DNA from: an uncultured Lachnospiraceae bacterium
GTDB taxonomy: Bacteria; Bacillota; Clostridia; Lachnospirales; Lachnospiraceae
DNA: 64,000 nucleotides
Direction of reading: 5' to 3'
Assembly: GCA_902779355.1 (NCBI GenBank)
Contig: CACZBF010000006.1
Coordinates: forward strand, 162,163-226,162
Position numbers and translations under genes: made by a program. This document shows positions 44,328 through 57,966 of the stretch, piece by piece. A model generated the notes under the pieces. That model worked only from the letters and a program-made list of their open reading frames with translations. It was not told where the DNA came from and searched no databases. Position 1 is the first letter of the stretch, and each line of letters begins with the position of its first letter.

Positions 44328-44909
44328 TCAGGTCAGATCATCCAAGATCACCTCGGCGATCCGTTTTCTGGAAACACCGTGGTTCATAGCCTGTTTTCCG
44401 ATGTATTTATGTGCCTCATCCTCCGTGATGTGTTTTTTCTCAATGAGGACGATCTTTGCTTTGCTCACGACGCGGAGTTCTTCCAGCTTTTCCTCCGCAG
44501 CATGGATCTTTTTCTGCAGTGCCTTGATCCTGCCCTGCATGGCGATCAGCACCCTGATCGCTTTGTCCATCACCATCGGCGGATAGGGGCTGGAAACCAC
44601 CATGACACCGTGGTCCGTCACCATGTCCATGACATCCCCATAGATCTCAGCCGGTGCAACGACAAGGACAGAGGCCGTGCTCCGCTCCGAGACGTCGATG
44701 GCAAACTCCGTCCCCGGTTCATCCGTCAGCGGCATGTTGACCGCGACGATATCGTAATCCTTTTCCAGGATATGGCGTCTTGCCATCGCGACATTTCGTA
44801 CCACGTCTATTGTGAGGAACCCTACGAGGCTCTTTTTGACCAGAAAGTCAAACTGCTCGACGGCGGATACGATCAATATGGAATTGCAGACATTTTCTTT
44901 TTTCTGCAT
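44328..44909 (-). CDS. ANTAR-domain antiterminator with degenerate receiver
   Basis: A 193-residue protein. The N-terminal part (~10-120) has a receiver fold, but the acidic pocket reads ILIVSAVEQ and the phospho-acceptor position is Asn58 (YDIVAVNMPL), so it should not accept phosphate. A coiled-coil linker (ALQKKIHAAEEKLEELRVVS) leads into an ANTAR RNA-binding domain (~145-193: IEKKHITEDEAHKYIGKQAM). ANTAR proteins bind leader RNA hairpins and prevent termination. It is the last gene of the gltB-gltD-pyrG-GS-like operon, 11 bp after the glutamine-synthetase-like gene. This points to control of nitrogen genes by a protein or ligand signal rather than phosphorylation. Confidence 0.9.
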   Translation of the reverse strand: MQKKENVCNSILIVSAVEQFDFLVKKSLVGFLTIDVVRNVAMARRHILEKDYDIVAVNMPLTDEPGTEFAIDVSERSTASVLVVAPAEIYGDVMDMVTDHGVMVVSSPYPPMVMDKAIRVLIAMQGRIKALQKKIHAAEEKLEELRVVSKAKIVLIEKKHITEDEAHKYIGKQAMNHGVSRKRIAEVILDDLT

Positions 44910-44920
44910 AGATCCTGCCC

Positions 44921-49201
<4,281 letters not shown>

Positions 49202-49206
49202 TATTG

Positions 49207-52200
49207 TTACCTCCCCTCTCCTGCAACAAACGCCTTAAAGGCTTCAATCTTTGCAGTCTCAGGGTCTGCGCCCTGCTCTTCATAATGCGCGATGCCGCTC
49301 AAGATCACCTTGTAATCTCTCGGAATGATCTTTTTGAACTTCGGCACATAGTCATCAAAGTGATCCAGGATCTCGCGGCCTTTTTTCGATCCGGTGCATG
49401 CGACGTGCTCTTCGATGATCGCGCGGAGGTCTCTCTTGTCATTCTTATGTTCCACGTTTTCCATGGAGACCAGTTCTTTGTTCAGATTCCGGTAAAGGCG
49501 GTTATCCTCATCGAGCACATAGGCCACGCCGCCGCTCATGCCGGCCGCAAAGTTCTTGCCGGTACTGCCGAGGATCACAACCGTACCACCCGTCATGTAT
49601 TCACAGCCATGCTCTCCCACGCCTTCTGCGACCGCGATGGCGCCGGAATTCCGGATGCAGAACCGCTCTCCGGCCATGCCTGCAATAAACGCTTTTCCGG
49701 AAGTCGCACCATACAGCGCCACGTTTCCGATCATCGTGTTCTCATGCGGATCATACGTCGCCTCCGCCGGTGCGAACACGGCCAGTTTCCCGCCGGACAG
49801 TCCTTTTCCAAAATAGTCGTTGCTGTCTCCTGTGAGATTCAAGGTCAGGCCTTTCGGAACAAAGGCGCCGAAGCTCTGCCCGCCGGAGCCGCTGCAGCTG
49901 ATCGTGATCGTATCATCGGCAAGTCCCTCCGGATGTTTTCTCGTGATCTCCGCACCAAGGAGGGTACCAAAAGTACGGTCCACACTCTCCAGCGTGACTT
50001 CCGCAGTCGCTTTCTTTCCGCTCTCGATCGCTTTTTGAATGGCTTTTGCGGATAGGAGCTCTCTTTCGTCCTTTGTGGTTTCCAGCCGGAAATCATAGAG
50101 CTTGCTGTCCTGGAACGTCATCTCTGACCGGTCTTCTTCGGACATATCGTAAAGGATCCTGGAGAGATCCAGTTTTTTCTCTTTCTCGTCCAGTTTTTCC
50201 TTGATACGCAGAAGGTCCGTGCGTCCCACCAACTCCGACACAGTTCTGACGCCGAGCGCGCTCATGATCTCGCGAAGCTCTCTTGCGATAAAGCACATGA
50301 AGTTTTCGACATATTCAGGCTTGCCTGCAAAACGCTTGCGGAGCTCCGGATTCTGCGTTGCAACGCCCATGGGGCAGGTATCGGACTGGCAGGCTCTCAT
50401 CATCACACAGCCCATCGTAATCAGCGGTGCCGTCGCAAAACCGAACTCCTCCGCGCCGAGGATTGCTGCGATCGCCACATCACGCCCGCTCATCAGTTTG
50501 CCGTCGGTCTCGATGACGACTTTATTTCTGAGGCCGTTTGCAAGCAGGGTCTGATGCGTTTCGGCAAGGCCCAGTTCCCACGGCATTCCTGCGTTATGAA
50601 TGGAAGAAAGCGGAGCCGCGCCGGTTCCCCCGTCATAGCCGGAGATCAGCACCACGCCTGCACCTGCTTTTGCCACGCCGGCCGCTACAGTACCTACACC
50701 TGCTTCCGACACAAGTTTCACGGAAATCCTCGCATTTTTGTTGGCATTTTTCAGATCGTAGATCAGCTGTGCCAGATCCTCAATCGAATAGATGTCATGA
50801 TGCGGGGGCGGAGAGATCAGGCTGACACCCGGTGTGGAATGCCTGGTCTTTGCGATCCACGGATACACCTTCTTTCCGGGAAGATGCCCGCCTTCTCCGG
50901 GTTTTGCGCCCTGTGCCATTTTGATCTGAATTTCCCGCGCGCTCACGAGGTATCGACTTGTCACACCAAAACGTCCGCTCGCGACCTGCTTGATCGCAGA
51001 ACTCCTGTCGTGATCCGTCCCTGCGGAAAGAATCCGCTCCTCGCTCTCGCCACCTTCACCGCTGTTGGATTTGCCGTGCAGATGGTTCATTGCGATCGCC
51101 AGCGTCTCATGCGCTTCCTCGGAAATTGAGCCGTAAGACATCGCGCCGGTCTTAAAGCGCTGCACGATGGAATCCTCGCTCTCTACCTCGGAAAGCGGCA
51201 CGCCTTTTTCCGGAATCTTAAAATCCAGAAGACTCCGTAAATAGCCCGTTTCCTCTGCGTCCACGAGCTTGGTGTATTCCTTGAACCTGTCGTAGTCACC
51301 CTCTCTGGTGGCATACTGCAGCATATGGATTGTCTTCGGATTGTAGCGGTGATTTTCACCCTGGCTCCTGCTCTTATGGCGTCCGAGTGCCGAAAGCTCC
51401 AGATCCGTCGGCAGGCCGAGCGGGTCGAATGCCTTGCTGTGCTGCAGGTCGACTGCTGCCCCGATGTCTTCCAGTGTAATCCCGCCCACGCGGCTCACGG
51501 TTCCCGGGAAATAATCCTCGATCACATCCTCCGAAATGCCGATCGCTTCAAAGATCTTGCTGCCCTGATAAGACTGGATCGTGGAAATCCCCATCTTGGA
51601 CGCAATCTTCACGATCCCGAATAGGATCGCGTTGTCGTAATCATCCACTGCTGCATAATAGTCTTTATCCAGCAACTCGTCCTCGATCAGCTCTTCGATC
51701 GTAGCATGGGCCAGATACGGATTGACTGCGGAAGCACCGTAGCCGAGGAGCGTCGCAAAATGATGCACCTGTCGCGGTTCCCCGGATTCCAGGATCAGCG
51801 ACATCGCCGTGCATTTTTTCGTGCGCACCAGATGATTATGAACAGCCGCAACTGCAAGGAGAGACGGGATCGCCACATGGTTTTCATCCACACCCCGATC
51901 GGAAAGGATCAGGATGTTCGCGCCCTCTCTGTACGCTTTGTCCACTTCCACAAACAGATGATCCAGCACGCGTTTCATCGGCGTGCTCTTGTAATAAAGC
52001 GTGGAGATCTTCGAGACCTGGAAGCCTTCCTTTTTCATGCTCTCGATCTTCAGAAGATCCAGATCGGTCAGGATCGGATTGTTGATCTTTAAGACCTGGC
52101 AGTTCTCGGGACACTCTTCCAGGAGATTGCCGTTTTTCCCGACATAAACAGTCCTAGAAGTCACGATCTCCTCCCGCTGTGCATCGATCGGCGGGTTCGT

Positions 52201-53778
52201 CACCTGTGCAAAGAGCTGTTTGAAATAGTAAAACAGCGGCTGATATTCTTTGGAAAGCGCTGCGATCGGCGTATCAATGCCCATCGAGCCGATGCTCTCG
52301 GTCCCGTTTAAGGCCATCCCGAGCAGCCCGTCATGATAATCTTCCCATGTGTAACCAAAGGCCTTCTGCAGCTTCTTGCGATGCTCTCCTTCGATCCTGG
52401 TCACCTTTTTGTTCGGGATCTTGATCTCGGAGAGCAGAGTTAATTTGCTGTCGAGCCACTCGCCGTACGGCTTTTTCAGCGCGTACATCTCCTTGATCTC
52501 ATCATCCAGGATGATCTTCTTTTGCTTTGTATCGACAAGGAGCAGCTTCCCCGGATGGAGACGCTCTTTTTTCACGATATGCTTCTCATCCAGAGGCAGA
52601 ACACCGACCTCCGAAGAAAGGATGAGCCTGCCGTCATCCATGATGTAGTAGCGCGACGGACGAAGGCCGTTCCTGTCCAGGATCGCGCCCATCACATCCC
52701 CGTCGGAAAAGAGGATGGAAGCCGGACCGTCCCAGGGCTCCATCATTGTCGCATAATACTGATAGAAGTCCCGCTCCTCCTGCGTCAGCGTCTCGTTATG
52801 TGCCCAGGGCTCCGGGATCATGATGCTCATGGCAAGCGGGAGATCCAGACCGCTCATCACAAGGAACTCCAACACGTTGTCCAGCATCGCGGAGTCCGAT
52901 CCGCTCTGGGAAATAACGGGAAGCACCTTCGTCATGTCCTCTTCGGAAAACAGATCCGTGTGCATCGTCTCTTCGCGGGCGAGCATCTTGTCCGCATTTC
53001 CCTTGATCGTATTGATCTCGCCGTTATGCACGATGAAACGGTTGGGGTGCGCACGATTCCAGCTCGGCATCGTGTTCGTGGAAAATCTGGAGTGTACCAT
53101 TGCGATGGCGGACTCATAATCCTTATCCTCCAGATCGGTAAAGAAAGTACGGAGCTGCCCCACAAGGAACATCCCCTTATAGACGATCGTCCTGCAGGAA
53201 AGCGACGGCACGTAAGTATTGGTGCTGCTCTGCTCAAACTCTCTCCGGATCACATAAAGTTTTCTGTCAAAATCCAGATCCGTCTCAGCATCTTCCGGCC
53301 GCTCGATAAAGACTTGATAAATGTTCGGCATGCATTCTCTGGCCTTGGATCCGAGAACCTCCGGGTCTGACTCCACCTTTCTCCAGCCGAGGATCTTTAA
53401 GCCTGCTTTCTTAACGATGATCTCAAACATGGATCTCGCCTGGCGGAGTTCCAGATCCTTCTGTGGGAAGAAAAACATGCCCACGCCGTAAGAGCGGGCG
53501 CCTGAGAGTTTGATACCTTCTTTTTTCAGCTTTTTTACAAAGAATTTATGCGGGATCTGCGTCAAAATTCCGACGCCGTCACCGGTTTTTCCTTCCGCAT
53601 CCTTCCCTGCCCTGTGCTCTAATTTCTCTACGATCTTCAGCGCATCGTCGACCAGCGTGTGGCTTGCTTTTCCCGCCACATCGATGATTGCGCCGATCCC
53701 GCAGTTGTCATGTTCGAACGACGGATCGTAAAGCCCGTGTTCTCTCACTTTGTCAAAACGACTTTTCTGCTCCTTCAT
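49207..53778 (-). CDS. gltB: Glutamate synthase large subunit
   Basis: Makes two glutamate from glutamine and 2-oxoglutarate. I use ATG 53778 (MKEQKSRFDKVREHGLYDPS) behind GAGGAGGGG; the frame to 53892 runs into the leader hairpin. The 1523-residue protein has a class II amidotransferase domain with the nucleophile Cys exposed after processing (DNCGIGAI), a central domain, an FMN domain with SGYDGGTGAAPLSSIHNAG, the 3Fe-4S cysteines in CMMRACQSDTCPMG and a C-terminal beta-helix. It heads the gltB-gltD-pyrG-GS-like-ANTAR operon from a promoter at 53852-53880. Confidence 0.97.
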   Translation of the reverse strand: MKEQKSRFDKVREHGLYDPSFEHDNCGIGAIIDVAGKASHTLVDDALKIVEKLEHRAGKDAEGKTGDGVGILTQIPHKFFVKKLKKEGIKLSGARSYGVGMFFFPQKDLELRQARSMFEIIVKKAGLKILGWRKVESDPEVLGSKARECMPNIYQVFIERPEDAETDLDFDRKLYVIRREFEQSSTNTYVPSLSCRTIVYKGMFLVGQLRTFFTDLEDKDYESAIAMVHSRFSTNTMPSWNRAHPNRFIVHNGEINTIKGNADKMLAREETMHTDLFSEEDMTKVLPVISQSGSDSAMLDNVLEFLVMSGLDLPLAMSIMIPEPWAHNETLTQEERDFYQYYATMMEPWDGPASILFSDGDVMGAILDRNGLRPSRYYIMDDGRLILSSEVGVLPLDEKHIVKKERLHPGKLLLVDTKQKKIILDDEIKEMYALKKPYGEWLDSKLTLLSEIKIPNKKVTRIEGEHRKKLQKAFGYTWEDYHDGLLGMALNGTESIGSMGIDTPIAALSKEYQPLFYYFKQLFAQVTNPPIDAQREEIVTSRTVYVGKNGNLLEECPENCQVLKINNPILTDLDLLKIESMKKEGFQVSKISTLYYKSTPMKRVLDHLFVEVDKAYREGANILILSDRGVDENHVAIPSLLAVAAVHNHLVRTKKCTAMSLILESGEPRQVHHFATLLGYGASAVNPYLAHATIEELIEDELLDKDYYAAVDDYDNAILFGIVKIASKMGISTIQSYQGSKIFEAIGISEDVIEDYFPGTVSRVGGITLEDIGAAVDLQHSKAFDPLGLPTDLELSALGRHKSRSQGENHRYNPKTIHMLQYATREGDYDRFKEYTKLVDAEETGYLRSLLDFKIPEKGVPLSEVESEDSIVQRFKTGAMSYGSISEEAHETLAIAMNHLHGKSNSGEGGESEERILSAGTDHDRSSAIKQVASGRFGVTSRYLVSAREIQIKMAQGAKPGEGGHLPGKKVYPWIAKTRHSTPGVSLISPPPHHDIYSIEDLAQLIYDLKNANKNARISVKLVSEAGVGTVAAGVAKAGAGVVLISGYDGGTGAAPLSSIHNAGMPWELGLAETHQTLLANGLRNKVVIETDGKLMSGRDVAIAAILGAEEFGFATAPLITMGCVMMRACQSDTCPMGVATQNPELRKRFAGKPEYVENFMCFIARELREIMSALGVRTVSELVGRTDLLRIKEKLDEKEKKLDLSRILYDMSEEDRSEMTFQDSKLYDFRLETTKDERELLSAKAIQKAIESGKKATAEVTLESVDRTFGTLLGAEITRKHPEGLADDTITISCSGSGGQSFGAFVPKGLTLNLTGDSNDYFGKGLSGGKLAVFAPAEATYDPHENTMIGNVALYGATSGKAFIAGMAGERFCIRNSGAIAVAEGVGEHGCEYMTGGTVVILGSTGKNFAAGMSGGVAYVLDEDNRLYRNLNKELVSMENVEHKNDKRDLRAIIEEHVACTGSKKGREILDHFDDYVPKFKKIIPRDYKVILSGIAHYEEQGADPETAKIEAFKAFVAGEGR

Positions 53779-53794
53779 GAATTTCCCCTCCTCG

Positions 53795-53836
53795 AAAAAG
53801 AGAAAAGCGCCCCAGAGTTTCCTCTGAGACGCCTTT
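53795..53836 (-). promoter_or_regulatory. Leader terminator (attenuator-like) of gltB
   Basis: On the minus strand AAAGGCGTCTCAGAG, a GAAA loop and CTCTGGGGCGCTTT form a 14-bp stem with G-U pairs, followed by TTTTCTCTTTTT. It begins about 10 nt after the expected start point and ends just before the RBS. It shares CAAAGGCGTCT with the asnB leader. It also stands between amt and gltB and may stop amt read-through. Confidence 0.75.
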
Positions 53837-53851
53837 GCCTCGATGCAACGT

Positions 53852-53880
53852 ATGTTACACCAAAGCGGTTGTTTTGTCAA
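53852..53880 (-). promoter_or_regulatory. Promoter of the gltB operon
   Basis: On the minus strand TTGACA (53880-53875), a 17-bp spacer and TAACAT (53857-53852). Confidence 0.8.
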
Positions 53881-53913
53881 TGATACGCACACCCACTTTT
53901 TGCGTTTTTTTGC

Positions 53914-55683
53914 TTACTCCACATCCTGTAATGCCGCGAAATCTTCTTCGCCGGTACGGATCTTGACAACCTTGCTGACCGGATAGACAAAGATCTTGCC
54001 GTCGCCGATCTTGCCGGTGTAAAGCGTCTTCTTGGCCGTTTCGATCACACGGTCCACCGGAATCTGGCTGACAACCACTTCCAGTTTGATCTTCGGAAGG
54101 AGGGTCATATCCATCTCAACACCACGATACATCTGGCTCGAACCCTTCTGGATACCGCAGCCCGTAACCTGTGTTACCGTGATACCCGTTACGCCAAGGT
54201 CATTGAGTGCTTTCTTGATCTTGTCATACATCGAAAGCTTCGTGATAATGACCACCTTGTTGATGCCGGTCTGCATGACAGTTCCCTGCAAGGTTTCAGA
54301 CATATTCTCCACATGAACGGAAGCATTGCGCTTCGCTTCGCTTGCCTTGTCATAATCTGCTTCGCCGAGGTTCGTGTTCTCATTGACATCCATCGTGTTG
54401 GAGATATCCATGATCGCAAATCCGGAGTATGCAGACGGAAGGCCATGCTCTGTGGAATCGAGACCTACGATCTCCTCTTCTTCGGAAACCCTGAGGCCAA
54501 TCGTCTTCTTGATGATGAAGAAGGTAATGGTGATCGTTACCACCGTCCAAAGCGCCGTAACACCGATACCTCCGAGCTGTTTGATCAGCTGCGTCACACC
54601 ACCGCCGTAGAAAAGACCCTGCTCGATCCCTGCTACCTCAAATCCAGGAGCGGTTGCCGTTGCGAAAAGACCTACTGCAATCGTGCCCCAGATACCGTTT
54701 AACATATGAACGGCCACTGCACCGACCGGATCGTCCACATGTGCTTTGTAATCGTTGAACCAGATGCCGAATACAACGAGAAGTCCGGATACCGCGCCGA
54801 TGATCGCGGCACCAAAGCAGTCCGTCACATCGCAAGGCGCGGTGATCGCCACCAGACCTGCGAGGGATGCGTTCAGACACATCGAAACATCGGGTTTGCC
54901 GTATTTTGCCCAGGTAAAGATCAGACATACCACCGTTGCTACTGCGGGCGCTACGGTCGTTGTCAGGAACACAGAACCAAGCGTCGGGACATCCGTTGCT
55001 GCAGCGCCGTTGAAACCGTACCAACCAAGCCAGAGAATGAATACTCCGAGTGCTGCGATGACCAGGTTATGGCCCGGAAATGCGTTGACTTTCTTGACTT
55101 TTCCGCTGCCGTCACGCTCGAATTTTCCGATACGGGGACCGAGCATCCATGCGCCGATCAGGGCACAGATCCCGCCTACCATATGGATACAGTTGGATCC
55201 TGCATAATCGTGGAAGCCCCACTGTGCGAGGAAGCCGCCACCCCAGGTCCAGTGTGCTTCGATCGGGTAAATGATCGCGGAGATCACTGCCGAATAGATG
55301 CAGTAGCTGGAGAACTTGGTTCTTTCTGCCATGGCTCCGGATACGATCGTTGCGGTCGTCGCACAGAATACCAGGTTGAAGACGAATGCGGAATAATCGA
55401 AATTCTTGTAGTTCGTAAATACATCGAAGCTGATGCCTCCCGCGAAACCGTTCATCACATTATCACCCAGCATCAACGATGCGCCGATGATAAACCACAT
55501 CACGGTACCGATACAGAAATCCATCAGGTTCTTCATGATGATGTTTCCTGCATTCTTTGCTCTGGTGAAGCCGGATTCACACATTGCAAATCCTGCCTGC
55601 ATCCAGAAGACGAGTGCTGCGCCGATCAGAAACCAGACCGCAAACACTTCTCCGTCCAGTGCACTCATAATTTCTTGTGTCAT
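53914..55683 (-). CDS. amt: Ammonium channel fused to a PII signal protein
   Basis: A 589-residue fusion. Residues ~1-410 form an Amt channel with eleven spans and the two pore histidines in the usual settings (CIHMVGGICA and VHMLNGIWG). After a linker, residues ~470-580 form a complete PII (GlnB/GlnK) domain: NKVVIITKLSMYDKIKKAL, the T-loop GCGIQKGSSQMYRGVEMD with Tyr, and TGKIGDGKIFVYPV with IRTGEED. PII normally blocks Amt from outside the chain; here the gate is built in. RBS AGGAGGTG. It lies between glnN and gltB with a terminator hairpin before its start. Confidence 0.95.
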   Translation of the reverse strand: MTQEIMSALDGEVFAVWFLIGAALVFWMQAGFAMCESGFTRAKNAGNIIMKNLMDFCIGTVMWFIIGASLMLGDNVMNGFAGGISFDVFTNYKNFDYSAFVFNLVFCATTATIVSGAMAERTKFSSYCIYSAVISAIIYPIEAHWTWGGGFLAQWGFHDYAGSNCIHMVGGICALIGAWMLGPRIGKFERDGSGKVKKVNAFPGHNLVIAALGVFILWLGWYGFNGAAATDVPTLGSVFLTTTVAPAVATVVCLIFTWAKYGKPDVSMCLNASLAGLVAITAPCDVTDCFGAAIIGAVSGLLVVFGIWFNDYKAHVDDPVGAVAVHMLNGIWGTIAVGLFATATAPGFEVAGIEQGLFYGGGVTQLIKQLGGIGVTALWTVVTITITFFIIKKTIGLRVSEEEEIVGLDSTEHGLPSAYSGFAIMDISNTMDVNENTNLGEADYDKASEAKRNASVHVENMSETLQGTVMQTGINKVVIITKLSMYDKIKKALNDLGVTGITVTQVTGCGIQKGSSQMYRGVEMDMTLLPKIKLEVVVSQIPVDRVIETAKKTLYTGKIGDGKIFVYPVSKVVKIRTGEEDFAALQDVE

Positions 55684-55730
55684 AACTATTCACCTCCTGT
55701 TTTGTGCTTGAGCAAAAATCCCTGCTCATA

Positions 55731-55776
55731 TAAAAAAGCCATCCCACGCCGGAGAACCACGCCTTTGTGGGATGAC
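55731..55776 (-). promoter_or_regulatory. Terminator hairpin in the leader of amt
   Basis: On the minus strand GTCATCCCAC pairs with GTGGGATGGC (one G-U pair), followed by six T. The loop carries CAAAGGCGT, the core also found in the asnB and gltB leaders. A second hairpin, TGAGCA with TGCTCA, follows before the RBS. I found no clear separate amt promoter, so it may be an intercistronic terminator of asnB-glnN that lets a fraction of transcripts reach amt. Confidence 0.7.
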
Positions 55777-55839
55777 TTTTCTTATCTGATTACTTTTTTT
55801 GTTTGGGGATCAGTCGAGTCGATCACCCATTGCAAATAC

Positions 55840-57939
55840 TTAATATACGCTGAACAGCAGCTTTCCGTAACTCGGGAACGGCCAGCATTTCTCACTGGTG
55901 AGCATTTCGGCTTCGTCCACGTATTTTCTCAGGTCTTCCATCTTCGGAAGCACATCGTCTCGGATCGCCTCGGATGTCTTGATGATGTCCTCGAAATCCT
56001 TCAGATCTTCCAGCGCTTTCTCTAATTTCTCAACTCTGTCGAGGATCGCATCGGTCAGTTCCGAGAGTCTCTCCATCGTCGACACTTCATAGTTACACTT
56101 TACATTCTCGCTGACGGACCGCATCAGAGAGGTTGTCTTTGCCAGACTGTAGAGATAACCTTCCATCGCCGGGAGATAATTCTTGCGGACCATATCCACC
56201 ATCGTATGCCCCTCGATATTCACGGTCTTGCAATAATTCTCCAACATGATCTCGCATCTGGAATGAAGCTCGGATTCCGTGAAGACCTTGTGTGCCATCA
56301 GCATATCCATGTTTTTCTTGTCGAGAAGATGCGGCATCGCGTCCGCCGTAGTCTTCAGGTTCAAAAGGCCTCTCTTTTCGGTCGCTTCTTTGACCCATTC
56401 ATCGGTGTAACCGTTTCCGTTGAAAAGGATCCGCTCATGCTTTGTGATCACTTCCTTGATCAGATCATGGAGCTCTGCCTCGAAGTCCTTGGCCCCTTCC
56501 AGTCTGTCCGCATACTGCTTCAGGCTCTCCGCGACTGCTGCATTCAGCATGATGTTGCAGCAGGCAATGCTGTTGGAGGAACCGAGTGAACGGAATTCGA
56601 ATTTATTGCCTGTAAACGCGAACGGTGAGGTACGGTTCCGGTCAGTCGTATCCTTGGAGAATCTGGGAAGCACATGCACGCCCAGCTTCAGCACTTCTTT
56701 TTCCTTACCCTGATACGGCGAATCCGTCTTGATCGCATCCAGGATCGCGGAAAGCTCATCGCCGAGGAATACCGAGATGATCGCCGGCGGCGCCTCGTTT
56801 GCGCCGAGTCTGTGGTCATTTCCCGCTGTCGCCACGGAAAGACGAAGCAGATCCTGATAATCGTCCACCGCCTGTACCACCGCGCACAGGAACAACAGGA
56901 ACTGTGCATTTTCATAAGGCGTCTCTCCGGGGGAAAGGAGGTTTACCCCCGTATCGGTTGCCAGAGACCAGTTGTTATGCTTGCCGGATCCGTTGACGCC
57001 TGCAAACGGTTTCTCGTGAAGGAGACATACCATGCCGTGCTTTCTCGCAACTTTCTGCATAATCTCCATTGTCAGCTGGTTGTTGTCGGTCGCCACATTC
57101 GTGGTGGAAAAGATCGGAGCCAGCTCGTGCTGTGCCGGAGCCACTTCGTTATGTTCCGTTTTAGCCAGGATCCCGAGTTTCCAAAGCTCATCGTTCAGGT
57201 CTTCCATGAATGCCGTGACACGCGGTTTGATCACACCAAAATAATGATCATCGAGCTCCTGTCCTTTCGGCGGCATTGCACCGAACAGGGTTCTGCCGGT
57301 ATAGACCAGATCCGGACGTTTCTCAAACATCTCCTTGTCGATCAGGAAGTACTCCTGCTCCGGTCCGACACTCGTACGGACATATTTCACTTCTTTTCCG
57401 AACAATTTTAAGATCCGCTTTGCCTGCAGATTCAGCGCCTGCATGGAGCGAAGCAGCGGGGTCTTTTTATCCAGCGCATCCCCGGAATACGAACAAAACG
57501 CAGTCGGGATGCAAAGTGTATGATCTTTGATAAACGCATAGGATGTCGGATCCCATGCAGTATAACCCCTGGCTTCAAAGGTGGCACGAAGGCCCCCCGA
57601 GGGGAAGGAGGACGCATCCGGCTCACCTTTGATCAGCTCTTTACCGGAAAACTCCATGATGACACCTCCATCGGGAGAGGGGGTGATAAAACCATCATGC
57701 TTTTCAGCGGTAACGCCTGTCAGGGGCTGGAACCAATGAGTAAAGTGGGTGGCACCTTTTTCTACTGCCCAGTCACGCATTTCCATTGCGACTGCCTCTG
57801 CCACTTCCACATCCAATTTTGCATTTTCGTCGATCGTCTTTCTCAGAGCCCGATAGACCTTCGCCGACAGGCGGGATCTCATCACCCTGTCATCAAACAC
57901 CATTGAACCAAACAGTTCGGGGACATTTTTCTTTTCCAT
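55840..57939 (-). CDS. glnN: Type III glutamine synthetase
   Basis: Makes glutamine from glutamate, ammonia and ATP. The start is ATG 57939 ([17 protein letters not shown]) at good distance from AAGGAGG. The 699-residue length is diagnostic of GSIII (about 700), much longer than GSI. Visible motifs include [16 protein letters not shown], the active site [23 protein letters not shown], and GKHNNWSL. It lies 27 bp after asnB and is probably its operon partner. It is the only convincing catalytic glutamine synthetase here. Confidence 0.97.
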   Translation of the reverse strand: MEKKNVPELFGSMVFDDRVMRSRLSAKVYRALRKTIDENAKLDVEVAEAVAMEMRDWAVEKGATHFTHWFQPLTGVTAEKHDGFITPSPDGGVIMEFSGKELIKGEPDASSFPSGGLRATFEARGYTAWDPTSYAFIKDHTLCIPTAFCSYSGDALDKKTPLLRSMQALNLQAKRILKLFGKEVKYVRTSVGPEQEYFLIDKEMFEKRPDLVYTGRTLFGAMPPKGQELDDHYFGVIKPRVTAFMEDLNDELWKLGILAKTEHNEVAPAQHELAPIFSTTNVATDNNQLTMEIMQKVARKHGMVCLLHEKPFAGVNGSGKHNNWSLATDTGVNLLSPGETPYENAQFLLFLCAVVQAVDDYQDLLRLSVATAGNDHRLGANEAPPAIISVFLGDELSAILDAIKTDSPYQGKEKEVLKLGVHVLPRFSKDTTDRNRTSPFAFTGNKFEFRSLGSSNSIACCNIMLNAAVAESLKQYADRLEGAKDFEAELHDLIKEVITKHERILFNGNGYTDEWVKEATEKRGLLNLKTTADAMPHLLDKKNMDMLMAHKVFTESELHSRCEIMLENYCKTVNIEGHTMVDMVRKNYLPAMEGYLYSLAKTTSLMRSVSENVKCNYEVSTMERLSELTDAILDRVEKLEKALEDLKDFEDIIKTSEAIRDDVLPKMEDLRKYVDEAEMLTSEKCWPFPSYGKLLFSVY

Positions 57940-57966
57940 GGTCATTTCCTCCTTATGACTTTCGTT

